Below are positions 56,101 through 62,620 of a stretch of 64,000 bases of DNA, one piece after another. Made by a program: the position numbers and the translations under genes. The notes below the pieces were generated by a model. That model searched no databases. It was not told the DNA's origin and saw only the letters and a list, made by a program, of their open reading frames with translations. Position 1 is the stretch's first letter. Every line of letters starts with the position of its first letter. The DNA is from Platanthera guangdongensis (Eukaryota > Streptophyta > Magnoliopsida > Asparagales > Orchidaceae). The stretch spans positions 21,886,766 to 21,950,765 of the forward strand of contig CM077151.1 in assembly GCA_039583875.1 (NCBI GenBank). The letters run 5' to 3'.

Positions 56101-56531
56101 GGTTAACCCATTATATTTTATGCCTGTTAGAGTTATATAAATTGTCAAAAATCAGTCTCCTGTGTATGTAGCATGAAATTTCAAAAATGATTATGTAGTT
56201 TATATCTGCAGCTTTTTACATAGAGCATCTTACGTGACATTTTTCTTCTTGCTGTGCCAGGCTGAGAAAATGATACGATTGAAAGCTGACACAAAGGAAA
56301 GGACTTTAAAAAGATTTTTGCTTTCTCAGAAGGATGTAGTGTATACAGAACCACTTGTTATTCATGCTGGAAAGATGGTTAGAATTTTTTATAATCCTAC
56401 CAACACAGTTTTAAATGGGAAAAAAGAGGTTTGGTTCAAATGCTCATTTAACCGCTGGACTCATCATGATGGTCCATTGCCACCTCAAAAGATGGTCACT
56501 GCTGATAATAACACACATTTACAAGCAATTG
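16827..56531 (+). CDS. SS3: Starch synthase III, N-terminal part (exons 1-5; gene continues past the window)
   Basis: SSIII elongates amylopectin chains from ADP-glucose in the plastid stroma. Proposed coding exons: 16827-16928, 17053-17137, 17205-18518, 55887-56101 and 56261-56531. All phases agree and no stop occurs, giving about 660 residues so far. Order: a transit-peptide-like N-terminus ([13 protein letters not shown], then a basic KSRRRPRRS segment), an acidic low-complexity region, CBM53-1 (about residues 265-357, VEVFFNR-type start, [14 protein letters not shown]), an E/R-rich helix, CBM53-2 split by intron 3 ([16 protein letters not shown], then VFADGPP), and CBM53-3 in exon 5 ([16 protein letters not shown]). 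The GT5 catalytic domain must lie downstream. The intron after exon 3 is 37,368 bp. The region before CBM53-1 is shorter than I recall for potato SSIII. It appears functional from what is visible. Confidence 0.93.
17205..18518 (+). CDS. SS3: SS3 exon 3 (linker, CBM53-1, first half of CBM53-2)
   Basis: 1314 nt, open throughout. It covers the serine- and acid-rich linker, the full first CBM53, an E/R/A-rich helical connector ([19 protein letters not shown]) and the second CBM53 as far as DGDWWHVD. The donor G before GTATAA at 18519 leaves phase 1, matching exon 4. Confidence 0.92.
18519..19949 (+). other. Native-looking intron sequence, no gene
   Basis: AT-rich sequence after exon 3 without coding similarity. 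I see no element termini. Confidence 0.5.
19950..20943 (+). repeat. 5' LTR of Tat2
   Basis: From TGTACAACTCC to TTTCATCA, with TATAAATA at 20616-20623. It has internal repeats around 20100-20340 built on CAAGTCCGACATAGTGGCGAGCTCAG. Many differences and indels from the 3' LTR indicate an old insertion. Confidence 0.85.
21395..22368 (+). pseudogene. gag: Tat2 gag, interrupted
   Basis: Frames starting near [15 protein letters not shown], then a Gag core at 21455-21763 ([38 protein letters not shown]) and a charged tail (21802-22005). A knuckle-like segment ([18 protein letters not shown]) lies at 22158-22240. At least three frame breaks and stops are present. The reading is then cut at 22373 by an inserted LTR-like element and resumes at 24967. 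Confidence 0.75.
22374..24961. mobile_element. Nested 2.6-kb solo LTR-like element inside Tat2
   Basis: It begins TGTCACGACCC and ends GGTTGTTACA. Flanks are AGAGT (22369-22373) and GGAGT (24962-24966), a 4-of-5 match. Tat2 coding similarity continues across it, from gag into [13 protein letters not shown] pre-protease sequence. No gag or pol is visible inside, so it is a large solo LTR or a non-autonomous element. It is AT rich and ends in A-rich sequence. Confidence 0.65.
24967..25200 (+). pseudogene. pol: Tat2 protease N-terminal fragment
   Basis: It reads [21 protein letters not shown] and then, after a one-base shift, a [23 protein letters not shown] segment that leads to the aspartic protease active site in Tat elements. 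It stops where the active-site motif would be. Most of protease and RT is absent. Confidence 0.65.
25216..25864 (+). repeat. 140-bp exact direct repeat in Tat2 pol
   Basis: 25216-25355 and 25725-25864 look identical, 509 bases apart. Each begins GTGAAGAAGCGTTTC and ends CAAAGAGGGA. The second copy sits in its expected place between an RT-thumb segment ([13 protein letters not shown]) and RNase H; the first directly follows the protease stub. Confidence 0.85.
25600..27926 (+). pseudogene. pol: Tat2 pol remnant: RT end, RNase H, integrase
   Basis: RNase H is the best preserved part: FVDGA (26220s), NHTEYEA and AHSDS supply its D, E and D residues. The chain-end motif follows ([21 protein letters not shown]). 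Integrase is split over frames: zinc-binding segment ([11 protein letters not shown], 27070s), DLVGPFPQ core start (27168) and an open C-terminal part at 27666-27926 ([21 protein letters not shown]). A 112-bp tandem duplication at 26562-26785 further breaks the frame. It is not functional. Confidence 0.8.
26562..26785 (+). repeat. 112-bp tandem duplication in Tat2 pol
   Basis: GTTTGACCAAGCATGACC (26562) recurs as GTTTGACCAAGCATAACC at 26674. The copies are roughly 90% alike and abut exactly. Confidence 0.8.
28088..28708 (+). repeat. Tandem array, seven copies of 88-89 bp
   Basis: GTTGAAGTCCTCGAGCTGAG-type units start at 28088, 28176, 28265, 28354, 28443, 28532 and 28620. Each continues through TTGTTGCCGTAGTCCGGGTC and CATACCGACTACTTGCC. 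It lies between pol and the antisense genes, as in Tat1. Confidence 0.9.
28709..29254 (+). other. Tat2 spacer without a gene
   Basis: Sequence between the tandem array and the end of antisense gene 1. I see no coding similarity. Confidence 0.5.
29255..31070 (-). pseudogene. Antisense Tat2 gene 1: PF04195-like protein, broken
   Basis: Minus strand. Exon 1 is 31070-30401 (670 nt, the same length as in Tat1), ending phase 1 at a donor GTATGA. After a 105-nt intron the frame resumes at 30295 ([15 protein letters not shown]). Motifs match Tat1: [20 protein letters not shown], [25 protein letters not shown]. The second exon has a TAG at 29751-29753. A likely third exon (29617 to about 29255, coiled coil [15 protein letters not shown]) has a TGA at 29369-29371. 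Both breaks suggest loss of function. Confidence 0.7.
31162..31170 (-). promoter_or_regulatory. TATA box of antisense Tat2 gene 1
   Basis: CTATAAATA on the minus strand, 92 bases upstream of ATG 31070. Confidence 0.6.
31171..31603 (+). other. Spacer between the two antisense Tat2 genes
   Basis: No gene is seen. Confidence 0.45.
31604..35206 (-). pseudogene. Antisense Tat2 gene 2: counterpart of Tat1 gene 2, split by a solo LTR
   Basis: It starts near ATG 35206 ([17 protein letters not shown]), continues in fragments to 34622 ([16 protein letters not shown]), is interrupted by the solo LTR 32336-34616, and resumes as helical segments down to 31604 ([43 protein letters not shown]). The last part resembles the C-terminal coiled coil of Tat1 gene 2 in position and character. 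Exon limits are not certain. No known domain is seen. Confidence 0.5.
32336..34616 (-). mobile_element. Solo LTR (element A family) inserted in Tat2
   Basis: 2281 bp from TGTGAAGACC to GATCGTTACA, flanked by perfect TCGGG duplications (32331-32335; 34617-34621). A minus-strand TATA (TTATAAATA near 34120) and homology to 5255-7146 in reverse fix its orientation. It is rich in CAG/CAA repeats at 33760-34060, on the U5 side of the TATA box. No internal region remains, so it arose by LTR-LTR recombination. Confidence 0.9.
35264..35272 (-). promoter_or_regulatory. TATA box of antisense Tat2 gene 2
   Basis: CTATAAATA on the minus strand, about 60 bases upstream of ATG 35206. Confidence 0.6.
35385..36391 (+). 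repeat. 3' LTR of Tat2
   Basis: From TGTACAACCCC to GGGTTTCAACA, after a purine-rich tract (GCAAAGAAGCAGAGATCG). TATAAATA lies at 36068-36075. It has the same CATAGTGGCGAGCTC repeats as the 5' copy. Confidence 0.85.
36392..36739 (+). other. Short SS3 intron segment between Tat2 and element B
   Basis: No gene or repeat is recognised. Confidence 0.45.
36911..37233 (-). repeat. 3' LTR of element C
   Basis: Contains four perfect-arm hairpins, at 37019-37041, 37049-37077, 37082-37108 and 37132-37157. Confidence 0.9.
37122..42029 (-). pseudogene. gag-pol: Element C gag-pol, one frame with two nonsense codons
   Basis: From ATG 42029 ([11 protein letters not shown]) the same frame runs about 1635 codons to 37122, broken only by TAG (41616-41618, in gag) and TAA (37905-37907, in integrase). 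Order: coiled-coil Gag N-terminus, Gag core ([20 protein letters not shown]), knuckle ([14 protein letters not shown]), protease ([10 protein letters not shown]), RT (FDDILIY), RNase H ([10 protein letters not shown]), HHCC integrase with D-D-E core ([15 protein letters not shown]), and a chromodomain ([18 protein letters not shown]). The RT motif usually MPFGLTNAP reads MANGLTGGS. The stop in integrase replaces the tyrosine of the usual EYWYNTSYH. If translated at all, it would need read-through. Confidence 0.85.
42058..42380 (-). repeat. 5' LTR of element C
   Basis: Same 323-bp sequence as 36911-37233 apart from two transitions. Confidence 0.9.
42563..42640 (-). repeat. 35-bp tandem duplication at the polypurine tract of element B
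   Basis: ACTCCCCATAAGAGATCCTT onward occurs twice in tandem next to the LTR. On the coding strand it includes the ATGGGGAGT purine tract. Confidence 0.75.
42650..45132 (-). pseudogene. pol: Element B pol: RT, RNase H, integrase and chromodomain
   Basis: RT spans 45132-44213 in two frames ([12 protein letters not shown], then [17 protein letters not shown] and FFDDILIYS). RNase H (43769-44137) keeps VYEKELL and [11 protein letters not shown]. Integrase (43006-43734) shows [35 protein letters not shown] and INDRDVIF, then a C-terminal segment ([19 protein letters not shown]). The last 50 residues form a chromodomain ([21 protein letters not shown]). At least three frameshifts occur. RT is interrupted on its N-terminal side at 45132 by element D and resumes at 49681. 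Confidence 0.82.
45317..46380 (+). repeat. CT-rich leader of element D in place of gag
   Basis: About 1.06 kb of low-complexity sequence built on CCGCTGCGG and TCCTGCGGCCTG words, including three copies of a 44-bp unit (46204, 46248, 46292). No Gag core or CCHC knuckle occurs in any frame. Long frames on both strands are compositional. Confidence 0.7.
46381..49512 (+). pseudogene. pol: Element D pol (protease, integrase, RT, RNase H)
   Basis: Protease [11 protein letters not shown] opens the recognisable part. GAG-pre-integrase ([18 protein letters not shown]) and integrase ([41 protein letters not shown]) follow. A frameshift near 47700-47760 moves to the RT N-terminus ([21 protein letters not shown]). 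A one-base deletion near 48187 (EETFSPV expected) and a TAG at 48301 follow. RT then reads on to 49512 with RNase H ([30 protein letters not shown]). The RT active site reads YVDV instead of YVDD. Not functional. Confidence 0.88.
49681..51347 (-). pseudogene. gag-pol: Element B gag, protease and start of RT
   Basis: Gag starts at ATG 51347 ([20 protein letters not shown]), with a coiled coil next to the PBS. The knuckle is degraded ([13 protein letters not shown] where element C has [14 protein letters not shown]). Protease keeps [11 protein letters not shown] and [11 protein letters not shown] (49904-50563). The RT approach (49681-49824, [22 protein letters not shown]) ends at element D. Several frameshifts and stops. 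Confidence 0.78.
51726..52918 (-). pseudogene. Ty1/copia integrase relic in SS3 intron 3
   Basis: On the minus strand, 52425-52610 reads [33 protein letters not shown], a copia integrase-RT connector. 52626-52918 gives scattered integrase-like frames ([13 protein letters not shown] resembling QNGVAERKNR). 51726-52320 shows nothing definite. It is old, and cut by LTR E at 52919. Confidence 0.55.
52919..55142 (-). repeat. Solo LTR E (Tekay-type, same family as F)
   Basis: It begins TGTAACACTCC and aligns by eye with the F LTR along most of its length: the left 200 bases, the segment 53520-53770 with 59527-59780, and the TTACCGTGGTGT words at 54138 and 60139. The right end (CGTCATTACA near 55142) is inferred from the F length. 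No matching target duplication was found, and no internal region remains. Confidence 0.65.
55143..55886 (+). other. SS3 intron 3 end, with a short dispersed repeat
   Basis: No gene. 55680-55795 has ACAACAACAA followed by CAAGCCTTCATCCCACTATA, a GGGGTCGGCTATATGGATC word and a partial duplication of CTATATGGATCCTTTGT. This word combination is common in dispersed plant repeats, possibly SINE derived. Confidence 0.45.
55887..56101 (+). CDS. SS3: SS3 exon 4 (second half of CBM53-2)
   Basis: Follows acceptor TTTATAG and completes codon G|TT. Encodes [19 protein letters not shown] and [12 protein letters not shown], then a helical linker EEERR-like to RKK. The donor AAG before GTTAAC leaves phase 0. 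Confidence 0.92.
56261..56531 (+). CDS. SS3: SS3 exon 5 (CBM53-3, incomplete)
   Basis: Follows acceptor GTGCCAG. Encodes [20 protein letters not shown], then the third CBM53 ([30 protein letters not shown]) to HLQAI. The donor G before GTAATG leaves phase 1, so the remainder of this module is in the next exon, outside the window. Confidence 0.9.
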
Positions 56532-56837
56532 GTAATGTCGAGTTTTTATGGGCTGCACAAATATCACTTATAATCACAAATTTTTTTGATATGCGGAATA
56601 TTACTGGCGATCATTATATTTGATTTCACGCGTTATATTTTTTTTTAAGGATCAGAGTCATGCTGACTTGTTCATTTGCTCATACTTCCATTAGGTACAC
56701 TATAAGATTTAATGAGGGGGTAGGCATTGGCATTTGTATTTACAAAAGTAGACATCTTTTTCTCCCTCTTTCTTGCTTTTCGCTCCTTTCTCTCCCCTCT
56801 TTCCTTCCTTCCTCTCTCTCCCTTTTGATGCAGGGCT
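56532..56837 (+). other. Start of SS3 intron 5
   Basis: CT-rich toward its right end. No gene before element F begins. Confidence 0.6.
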
Positions 56838-57601
56838 TGTAACACCCCTTCCCAGTTTTACAAAAATCAGCGGTCCGGTCGGGTCAGCGATATAAACAAC
56901 CATGAAACAGTATTAAAACTAGTACACATCAGATATAAAGAAAACTACTGAGAATTTAAACTTACAGTGAAAGCTATGAAAGAAACTAAGTGTAACCACA
57001 TACCTTTATAAGCTGGATTTACAGAGCCACTAAACATGAAATAAGATGAAAGAACTGAAAATCTGAAGTAACATAATAAGTCTGATACATGATATTCAAA
57101 CACTAACAAGATACAATATCCAAGGCTACAAGTGTATACTGAAAGAAATGAAAACTGAATAGGAAACCAACTACAAACTGACACCACAAGGACGCTCATC
57201 CTAGACGTAGTTTCCCACCCGGGTCACCTGTAAAAACATTGCCCACAAGGAGTCAGAGTAAGGAAAAATAACTCCTCCTAGTGACACTGAAGTATTTTCT
57301 TAAATGATGAATGCATGCCTTTAGAAAATAGTTTTGTTCATTTAAAAACCTTTATGCTAGATGTTATGCATGATTTTACAATGTTTCCTGGTCAACGCAC
57401 ATACTCGTTCTATGTTCATGAACTCTCATTTTATTTACGCAAGTCCCGACGTTCACTACCTTGTACAACCCCATATCCGGCCGAGCGGGATCCTCCCCAA
57501 GTGGCGAACTTGGGGCGTGCTATGAGCGACAATGTGGTGCCGCCCCGTTCGAAGACGTGCGGGTGCTCGTGCGTGCGTGCGAAGGTTTTATGTGCATAGA
57601 C

Positions 57602-57721
57602 TTTTAATATATAAATATATATGTTTAGTATTATAATATATATATTATATTATATATATTATATTATATATATTATATATATATATATATATATCAGATT
57701 TTATTAAGATGGGGGGGGGGG
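57602..57721 (+). repeat. TA/TATATTA microsatellite and G run
   Basis: AT dinucleotide-rich repeats at 57606-57694, then a run of G around 57711-57722. Confidence 0.8.
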
Positions 57722-58120
57722 GAGGGATGAGAGAGGTAGGGGCATTGAAGAAGAAAAAAGGAAAAGAAAAAAAGAGGGGAGGAAGGGCTCGGAGGGTATA
57801 GCAGGGGAGCAGGAAAAAAGGAGAGGAGGAGAAGAGGAGATCAGGTTTTTAGGTTGGAGGATGAGCCGCCCCTCACCCCCTCCTCGCCCTCTCTCTCTCT
57901 CAGCCCAAGCCACCACCCGCCTCTCTCTCTCTCTCGGCCTGGAGCAGCACGGCCGCACCTCCCTCTTCCCGATCTCCTTCTCTCGGTCTCTCTCTCTCTC
58001 TCGTCGTCGCCTAGGGCAAGTCCGGCCACTTGGAGCCTGGATCGGCCTCGTACAGCATAGCTTTGCCGCCTGGAGCTCGAATCGACCACCGTTAGTGAGA
58101 TCGGGATTTTCTCTCCCATC

Positions 58121-58350
58121 GCCGGCAAGAGGCTCGGCCACCACCAAAAAAATGGAGCAGGAAGTTTTTATTTCTCTCCCACCGCCAGCAAGAGGCTCGG
58201 CCACCACCAGAAAAATGGAGCAGAGAATTTTTATTTCTCTCCCACCGCCGGCAAGAGGCTCGGCCACCACCAGAAAATGGAGCAGGGAGTTTTTATTTTC
58301 TCTCCCACCGTCGGCAAGAGGCTCGACCACCATGGAAAAATGGAGCAAAA
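58121..58350 (+). repeat. 62-63 bp tandem repeat, four copies
   Basis: GGCAAGAGGCTCGGCCACCA units start near 58121, 58183, 58247 and 58310, each followed by AAAATGGAGCAG and TTTTTATTTCTCTCCCACCG. Confidence 0.85.
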
Positions 58351-61136
58351 GAGGGAGATTTACTTCCTCTTCCAACAAGGGTTCGACCACCAGAAAAAGA
58401 AGAGGTGGGAATTCATCACTCCTAGCAAGGTCGGCCAAGATTTGTTCTCCCGGCACCGCCGCCGAACACGCGTCAATGGTAACAATGTTTCTACTTGAGC
58501 AGGTGAAGCACTCAGTTTACATATTTGCATGGAAACTTCTCTCTACTGATGAGTGGGGAAAAGATGCTCTCTGACGGGTTGACGTGTACGTCCCTGAAAT
58601 TAACTGCATTAGCACCCGAAAGCGTGAGTACGAGTTTAGGCATGCTGTGTGAAGCCCATCCGGACGTGTGAGCCGGATTGGTGATGTTCTGGGGTTCCTG
58701 GAGAAAACTCCGAGGAAGTTGTATATTATCCATTTGCAGGGAATGCGCGCCACAACCCCCGAAAAGGGGTGGGTGCAATATATTTGGTCCGCTCATGTTA
58801 GCCGACTGACGTATAGCTGACCGCCGCTTGTCGAGACGTTGGCGTACAGGTGTTGCAGTACCAAGCAGGGAGTAGCGGGCTTAAGCCCAAGCTTGTGCCG
58901 ACCCTCGAAGGTCTATTTTTGCTTATATTGCCGGCCTGCGTGCCGAAGTATGAAATTCATATTCCTGTAATTATTTATAATATCTGTGATGCTCTGTGTA
59001 TATGTAGCTTACTTCTTCTGTCTTGGGCGAGTGGTGTGCTCGTGAACCTCCCCCCGTGGGGGCCCCGAAGTATAGTTGCCGGGAAGCCCCTGATGGCATG
59101 TTGACAGCCTTTTAGGACAGCGGAGTCGCGCTGTTCGAAGCCCAGTTTGGGCAGCGTGTCGCAGAATTGCTCGGCGAGATTGCGCCATTAGTAGGGCGGG
59201 TGAGGAGCATTTTGTGTAGACCCAAGGAGGCACATCTGGATAGGAGAGAGTTGATCTCGAGATTCTCCTTAGATATTCCGGTCGGCCGAGAGTGCCCTCC
59301 GAATGTGCCTTAGCTCAGTCTTTGGCTTGGGAGGGGAATAGTTTGTTAGTCTTCCGGATATGCGGTGGGTCCTCCATGCTGAGACCTTGGGTCTGTCCCT
59401 TGTGTTCCTAATCTTGTGCCTAGATCGTTCGCTTGAGGGTAGTAGGTGCGCGGTCACCCCTCTTTTGGGACCCCGAACTCCACAGAGGTCATTTTTGGCT
59501 TCAACATACCTAGTGTACTGTCTCACGTCAGGTCTATACTTGAGTTCTAGGTGACTTCTAATCTGCACTTCTACTGGAAAGGATCTAGGTAGAGTAGCTC
59601 CTAACGCGCATCTGAAAACTGACGACCCGAGACTATCTTACGAACTTAATTGTCCTAGTGTCGCGCGGACACGGTCTTGAATCTACTAACTGTCTCAAAG
59701 GGGAGTCAACTCCCAAGACTCTACTGCTCATAGGGTACCATATGCCTTATGGGAAAGGTAGTGCGCCTCTACCTAGCACAAGAAGAGTTATGTGTGCTTT
59801 TTGACCTTTTTAGGTCTGTCGCTACTCTGCTCGGGATATCTCTTTGGTGTACTACTGAGCGACCCTTGATTTTCTTGTGGTCGGCTAGAAGAAACGTTCA
59901 CGCTCTTAATTAGACAAATTTCCAAACTTACGTACACATATAAAGGTTTTGTACCTAACGTTAGTATACATGATCTGACTATTCGGTACTGGAAAAGGGT
60001 GTTATCCTCCACTAATTCCGTGACCGTTTTCCTACCGCCACACTTTTCTATGCATGGTTATGATGCTTGTACGAAACTTACACGTGCGTACATAAAATAA
60101 TTTCTTGATACGTCTAACTAACAGGAATTAGACTTCCTTACCGTGGTGTGCGGCGCTCGTACACTCGGCGCGACGACATTGCTTTTTCGAAGAGAAACTG
60201 ACTACTGAGGACTTCCAGAACTTGCCCCAAGGCCACCAAAAATCTGCAATACATGACAACTCTAAATTACGCATTTTTTCCTTTAGGGTTATCGGTAAAG
60301 GAACTCAAAATGGCTAGGGTAAAAAATATGAAGAACCAAAATGGTGCAGTACTTGTACGTGAGAACGATTAAGACTCAACAATGCGATCAACTCCAAATT
60401 TGCGGTGGATCTAGTGCTCCGATCCCTAATTAGGGCATGAAGGAAGGAGAAGATAGTTAGAATCAACTTCCAATTAGAAGGATATCCACCAAGAAATGAA
60501 GACATGTGAGGAACTAAAATCACCGGAACCAAAACGATACTTCGACCCTCTTGACTCCCACCGGTTAGGGATGAATCCGGCTCTCCGACGACACAGGAAG
60601 GGAGGAGGAGGCTCGCCGGCGGCTGCAGAGGAAGGTGGGAGGGTTTGCACTTAGAAACGGTGCGGGGGAAGGCGTCGCTAGGGCTTGCGGGAGGCGGAAC
60701 GCCCGCTGTTGCGGAAGACCGAAATCAAGCGGAGGAGCGACAATTTCCGTGAAGGGGTTACGGGATTTAGGATTTACGGGGGGAGGGGGGTGTTGGCTTT
60801 TAATATTCGGCAAGGCACAATTATGATAACTGCTGGGGTGATCCGACCCCTTTTTCTACCCAAAGAGGTGAAAATTTCTATACGCACCCACTTCTAAAGT
60901 GTCATGCCACATTAACTCCTTATATATAAAAAGTTGTGCTGCGCTTCCCTATTAAAGCAAAATGCGTCACACAAACCTTATGACTGATATAAATCAACTA
61001 ATTTATGAACGCGATTTTAAACATACTAACATTGTACCTCGACGACGCGTTGGCTCGATCAAAATCACTCACGATTTGACCCAGCAATTTACTTAAATCT
61101 TTGCGTCAAAGATACAGATGTTACAAATGTTCCCTC

Positions 61137-61844
61137 CTAATAAAAATTTTCGTCCTCGAAAATTGTAACCATACCTGAATCATAGAAGAACACATAATTT
61201 GCATTGCTCCTAAGCTCAACCTCTCGCTCCCAAGTATACTCTGGACGACCATAATTCATCCAAAGGACTTTGACCATGCGAATCTCTCTATTCCCGAGGT
61301 TCTGTATCTTTGAATCTATGATTCTGACTGGTCTAATCCCAATGCTAAGATCTGTCTCGATTGGTGCTTCCTCGGTACTGATGATCTGACTGGAATCTTT
61401 GACTGCTCTCCTCAGATAGGAGACGTGAAATACATCATGTACACCACTCATTTCTTCAGGTAAGGCCAACTTATATGCAACCTCACCAACTCGTTCTAGT
61501 ACCTCAAAAGGACCAACGAATCTGAGACTCAGTTTATTCATCCGCTTTATTCTAGAGACTCCTCTGACTGGTCTGACCTTCAGATAAACGTAGTCTCCAA
61601 CGCTAAGCTCTACTGACCTGTGCTTCTGATCATGATACTTGGCCTGACGATCCTGAGCTGCCTTCATACGCTCTTGAATGAGCTTGATTCTGTCAGTGGT
61701 CATATCAATCCATGATTCCCTGATGGTAGACCTTTCTTCACTTTCAGCCCAACACAACGGTGTCCGACAATGCCTACCGTAGAGAGCCTCGAACGGTGCC
61801 ATCCCAATACTTGTCTGAAAATTATTATTGTAGGAGAATTCCAC
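61137..61844 (-). pseudogene. pol: Element F integrase C-terminus and chromodomain
   Basis: Open for 235 codons: EFSYNNNFQTSIGMAPFEAL, YGRHCRTPLCW, LRFVGPFEVLERVGEVAYKL and a Tekay-type chromodomain (MVKVLWMNYGRPEYTWERE) ending near the purine tract. Listed as a pseudogene because a stop near 61861 separates it from the integrase core. Confidence 0.8.
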
Positions 61845-61862
61845 AAGAGTGACATACTTTTC

Positions 61863-62620
61863 TCACTTCCCTCCAAAGTCCAGTATGCACATCTGTAGCA
61901 AATCTTCTAAAGTTCTATTTGTGCGCTCAGTCTGTCCATCTGTCTGGGGATGAAAAGCGGTTGTGAAATGTAACTTGGTGCCCAATCGTTCCTGAACGTA
62001 TCTCCACTCCTTGGAGGTAAACCTGCCATCTCGGTCTGAAACAATAGTCTTGGGAACACCGTGAAGTCGAACTATCTCGTCTATGTATAACTGTGCCAGT
62101 TTCGGACATTGATCCGTCTTCTTAAGAGTAATGAAGCGGGCGACCTTAGAGAGCCGATCCACTATAACCCATAAGGAATCATTCACACTCTGCGATCTCG
62201 GAAGACCATGGATGAAATCCATGGATATATCCTCAAAAGTCCACTCAGGAATGAGAAGTGACTGCAACTTGCCCACAGCCCTTTGACACTCAACCTTAAC
62301 TAACTTGCACTTCTCGCACTTCCCTACATATTCAGCAACATCACCTTTCAAGCCTGGCCACCAGACTACCTTCTTGAGATCCGCATACATCTTCATGCTG
62401 CCCGGATGTATAGAATATCTGGAGTTATGTGCCTCAAACAGTGTCCTTGCAAAAGTGGCTAACATCGGGAATGCACACCCTGCCATCATGCAATAATAAA
62501 TCGTCCTGAATAGTGAATCTCCTTCTGACCCGTTTGCGCCGAGATCCAAATTTCTGTCATCCTTGATCCAATGGTAGAGCTGTTCTGATTTTATCCTTGA
62601 TGTCACATATAATCTCCATC
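61863..62620 (-). pseudogene. pol: Element F integrase core
   Basis: Zinc-binding segment (CEKCKLVKVE, preceded by the HxxxH-type part AHNSRYSIHPGS), catalytic core MDFIHGLPRS, SDRDGRFTSKEW and [15 protein letters not shown], so D-D-E residues are kept. A frameshift separates it from RNase H near 62557-62620. Confidence 0.82.

Larger units (their letters stand above)
57462..59506 (+). mobile_element. Solo LTR of a Tat-like element inside the F LTR
   Basis: 2045 bp from TGTACAACCCC to GGCTTCAACA, with perfect target duplications TACCT (57457-57461; 59507-59511). Its two ends resemble the Tat1 and Tat2 LTRs, including the CTTGGGTCTGTC word at 59385. It is about 1 kb longer than those LTRs. The extra part, roughly 57600-58570, holds AT repeats, a G run and tandem repeats, and may be a further insertion. 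Confidence 0.85.
56838..61125 (-). repeat. 3' LTR of element F, with nested solo LTR
   Basis: Shares its left end, middle and right part with solo LTR E in the same orientation. Interrupted at 57462-59511 by a Tat-like solo LTR. Confidence 0.8.

Noticed and set aside
16827..56531. Calling SS3 a pseudogene because of the large insertions
   Set aside because: All insertions lie in introns, exons are open, junction phases agree and CBM53 motifs are conserved; nothing seen shows loss of function.
57704..58574. 250- and 237-codon frames on opposite strands
   Set aside because: They lie in CT-rich sequence and the 62-bp tandem array inside a solo LTR; no motif or homology is visible.
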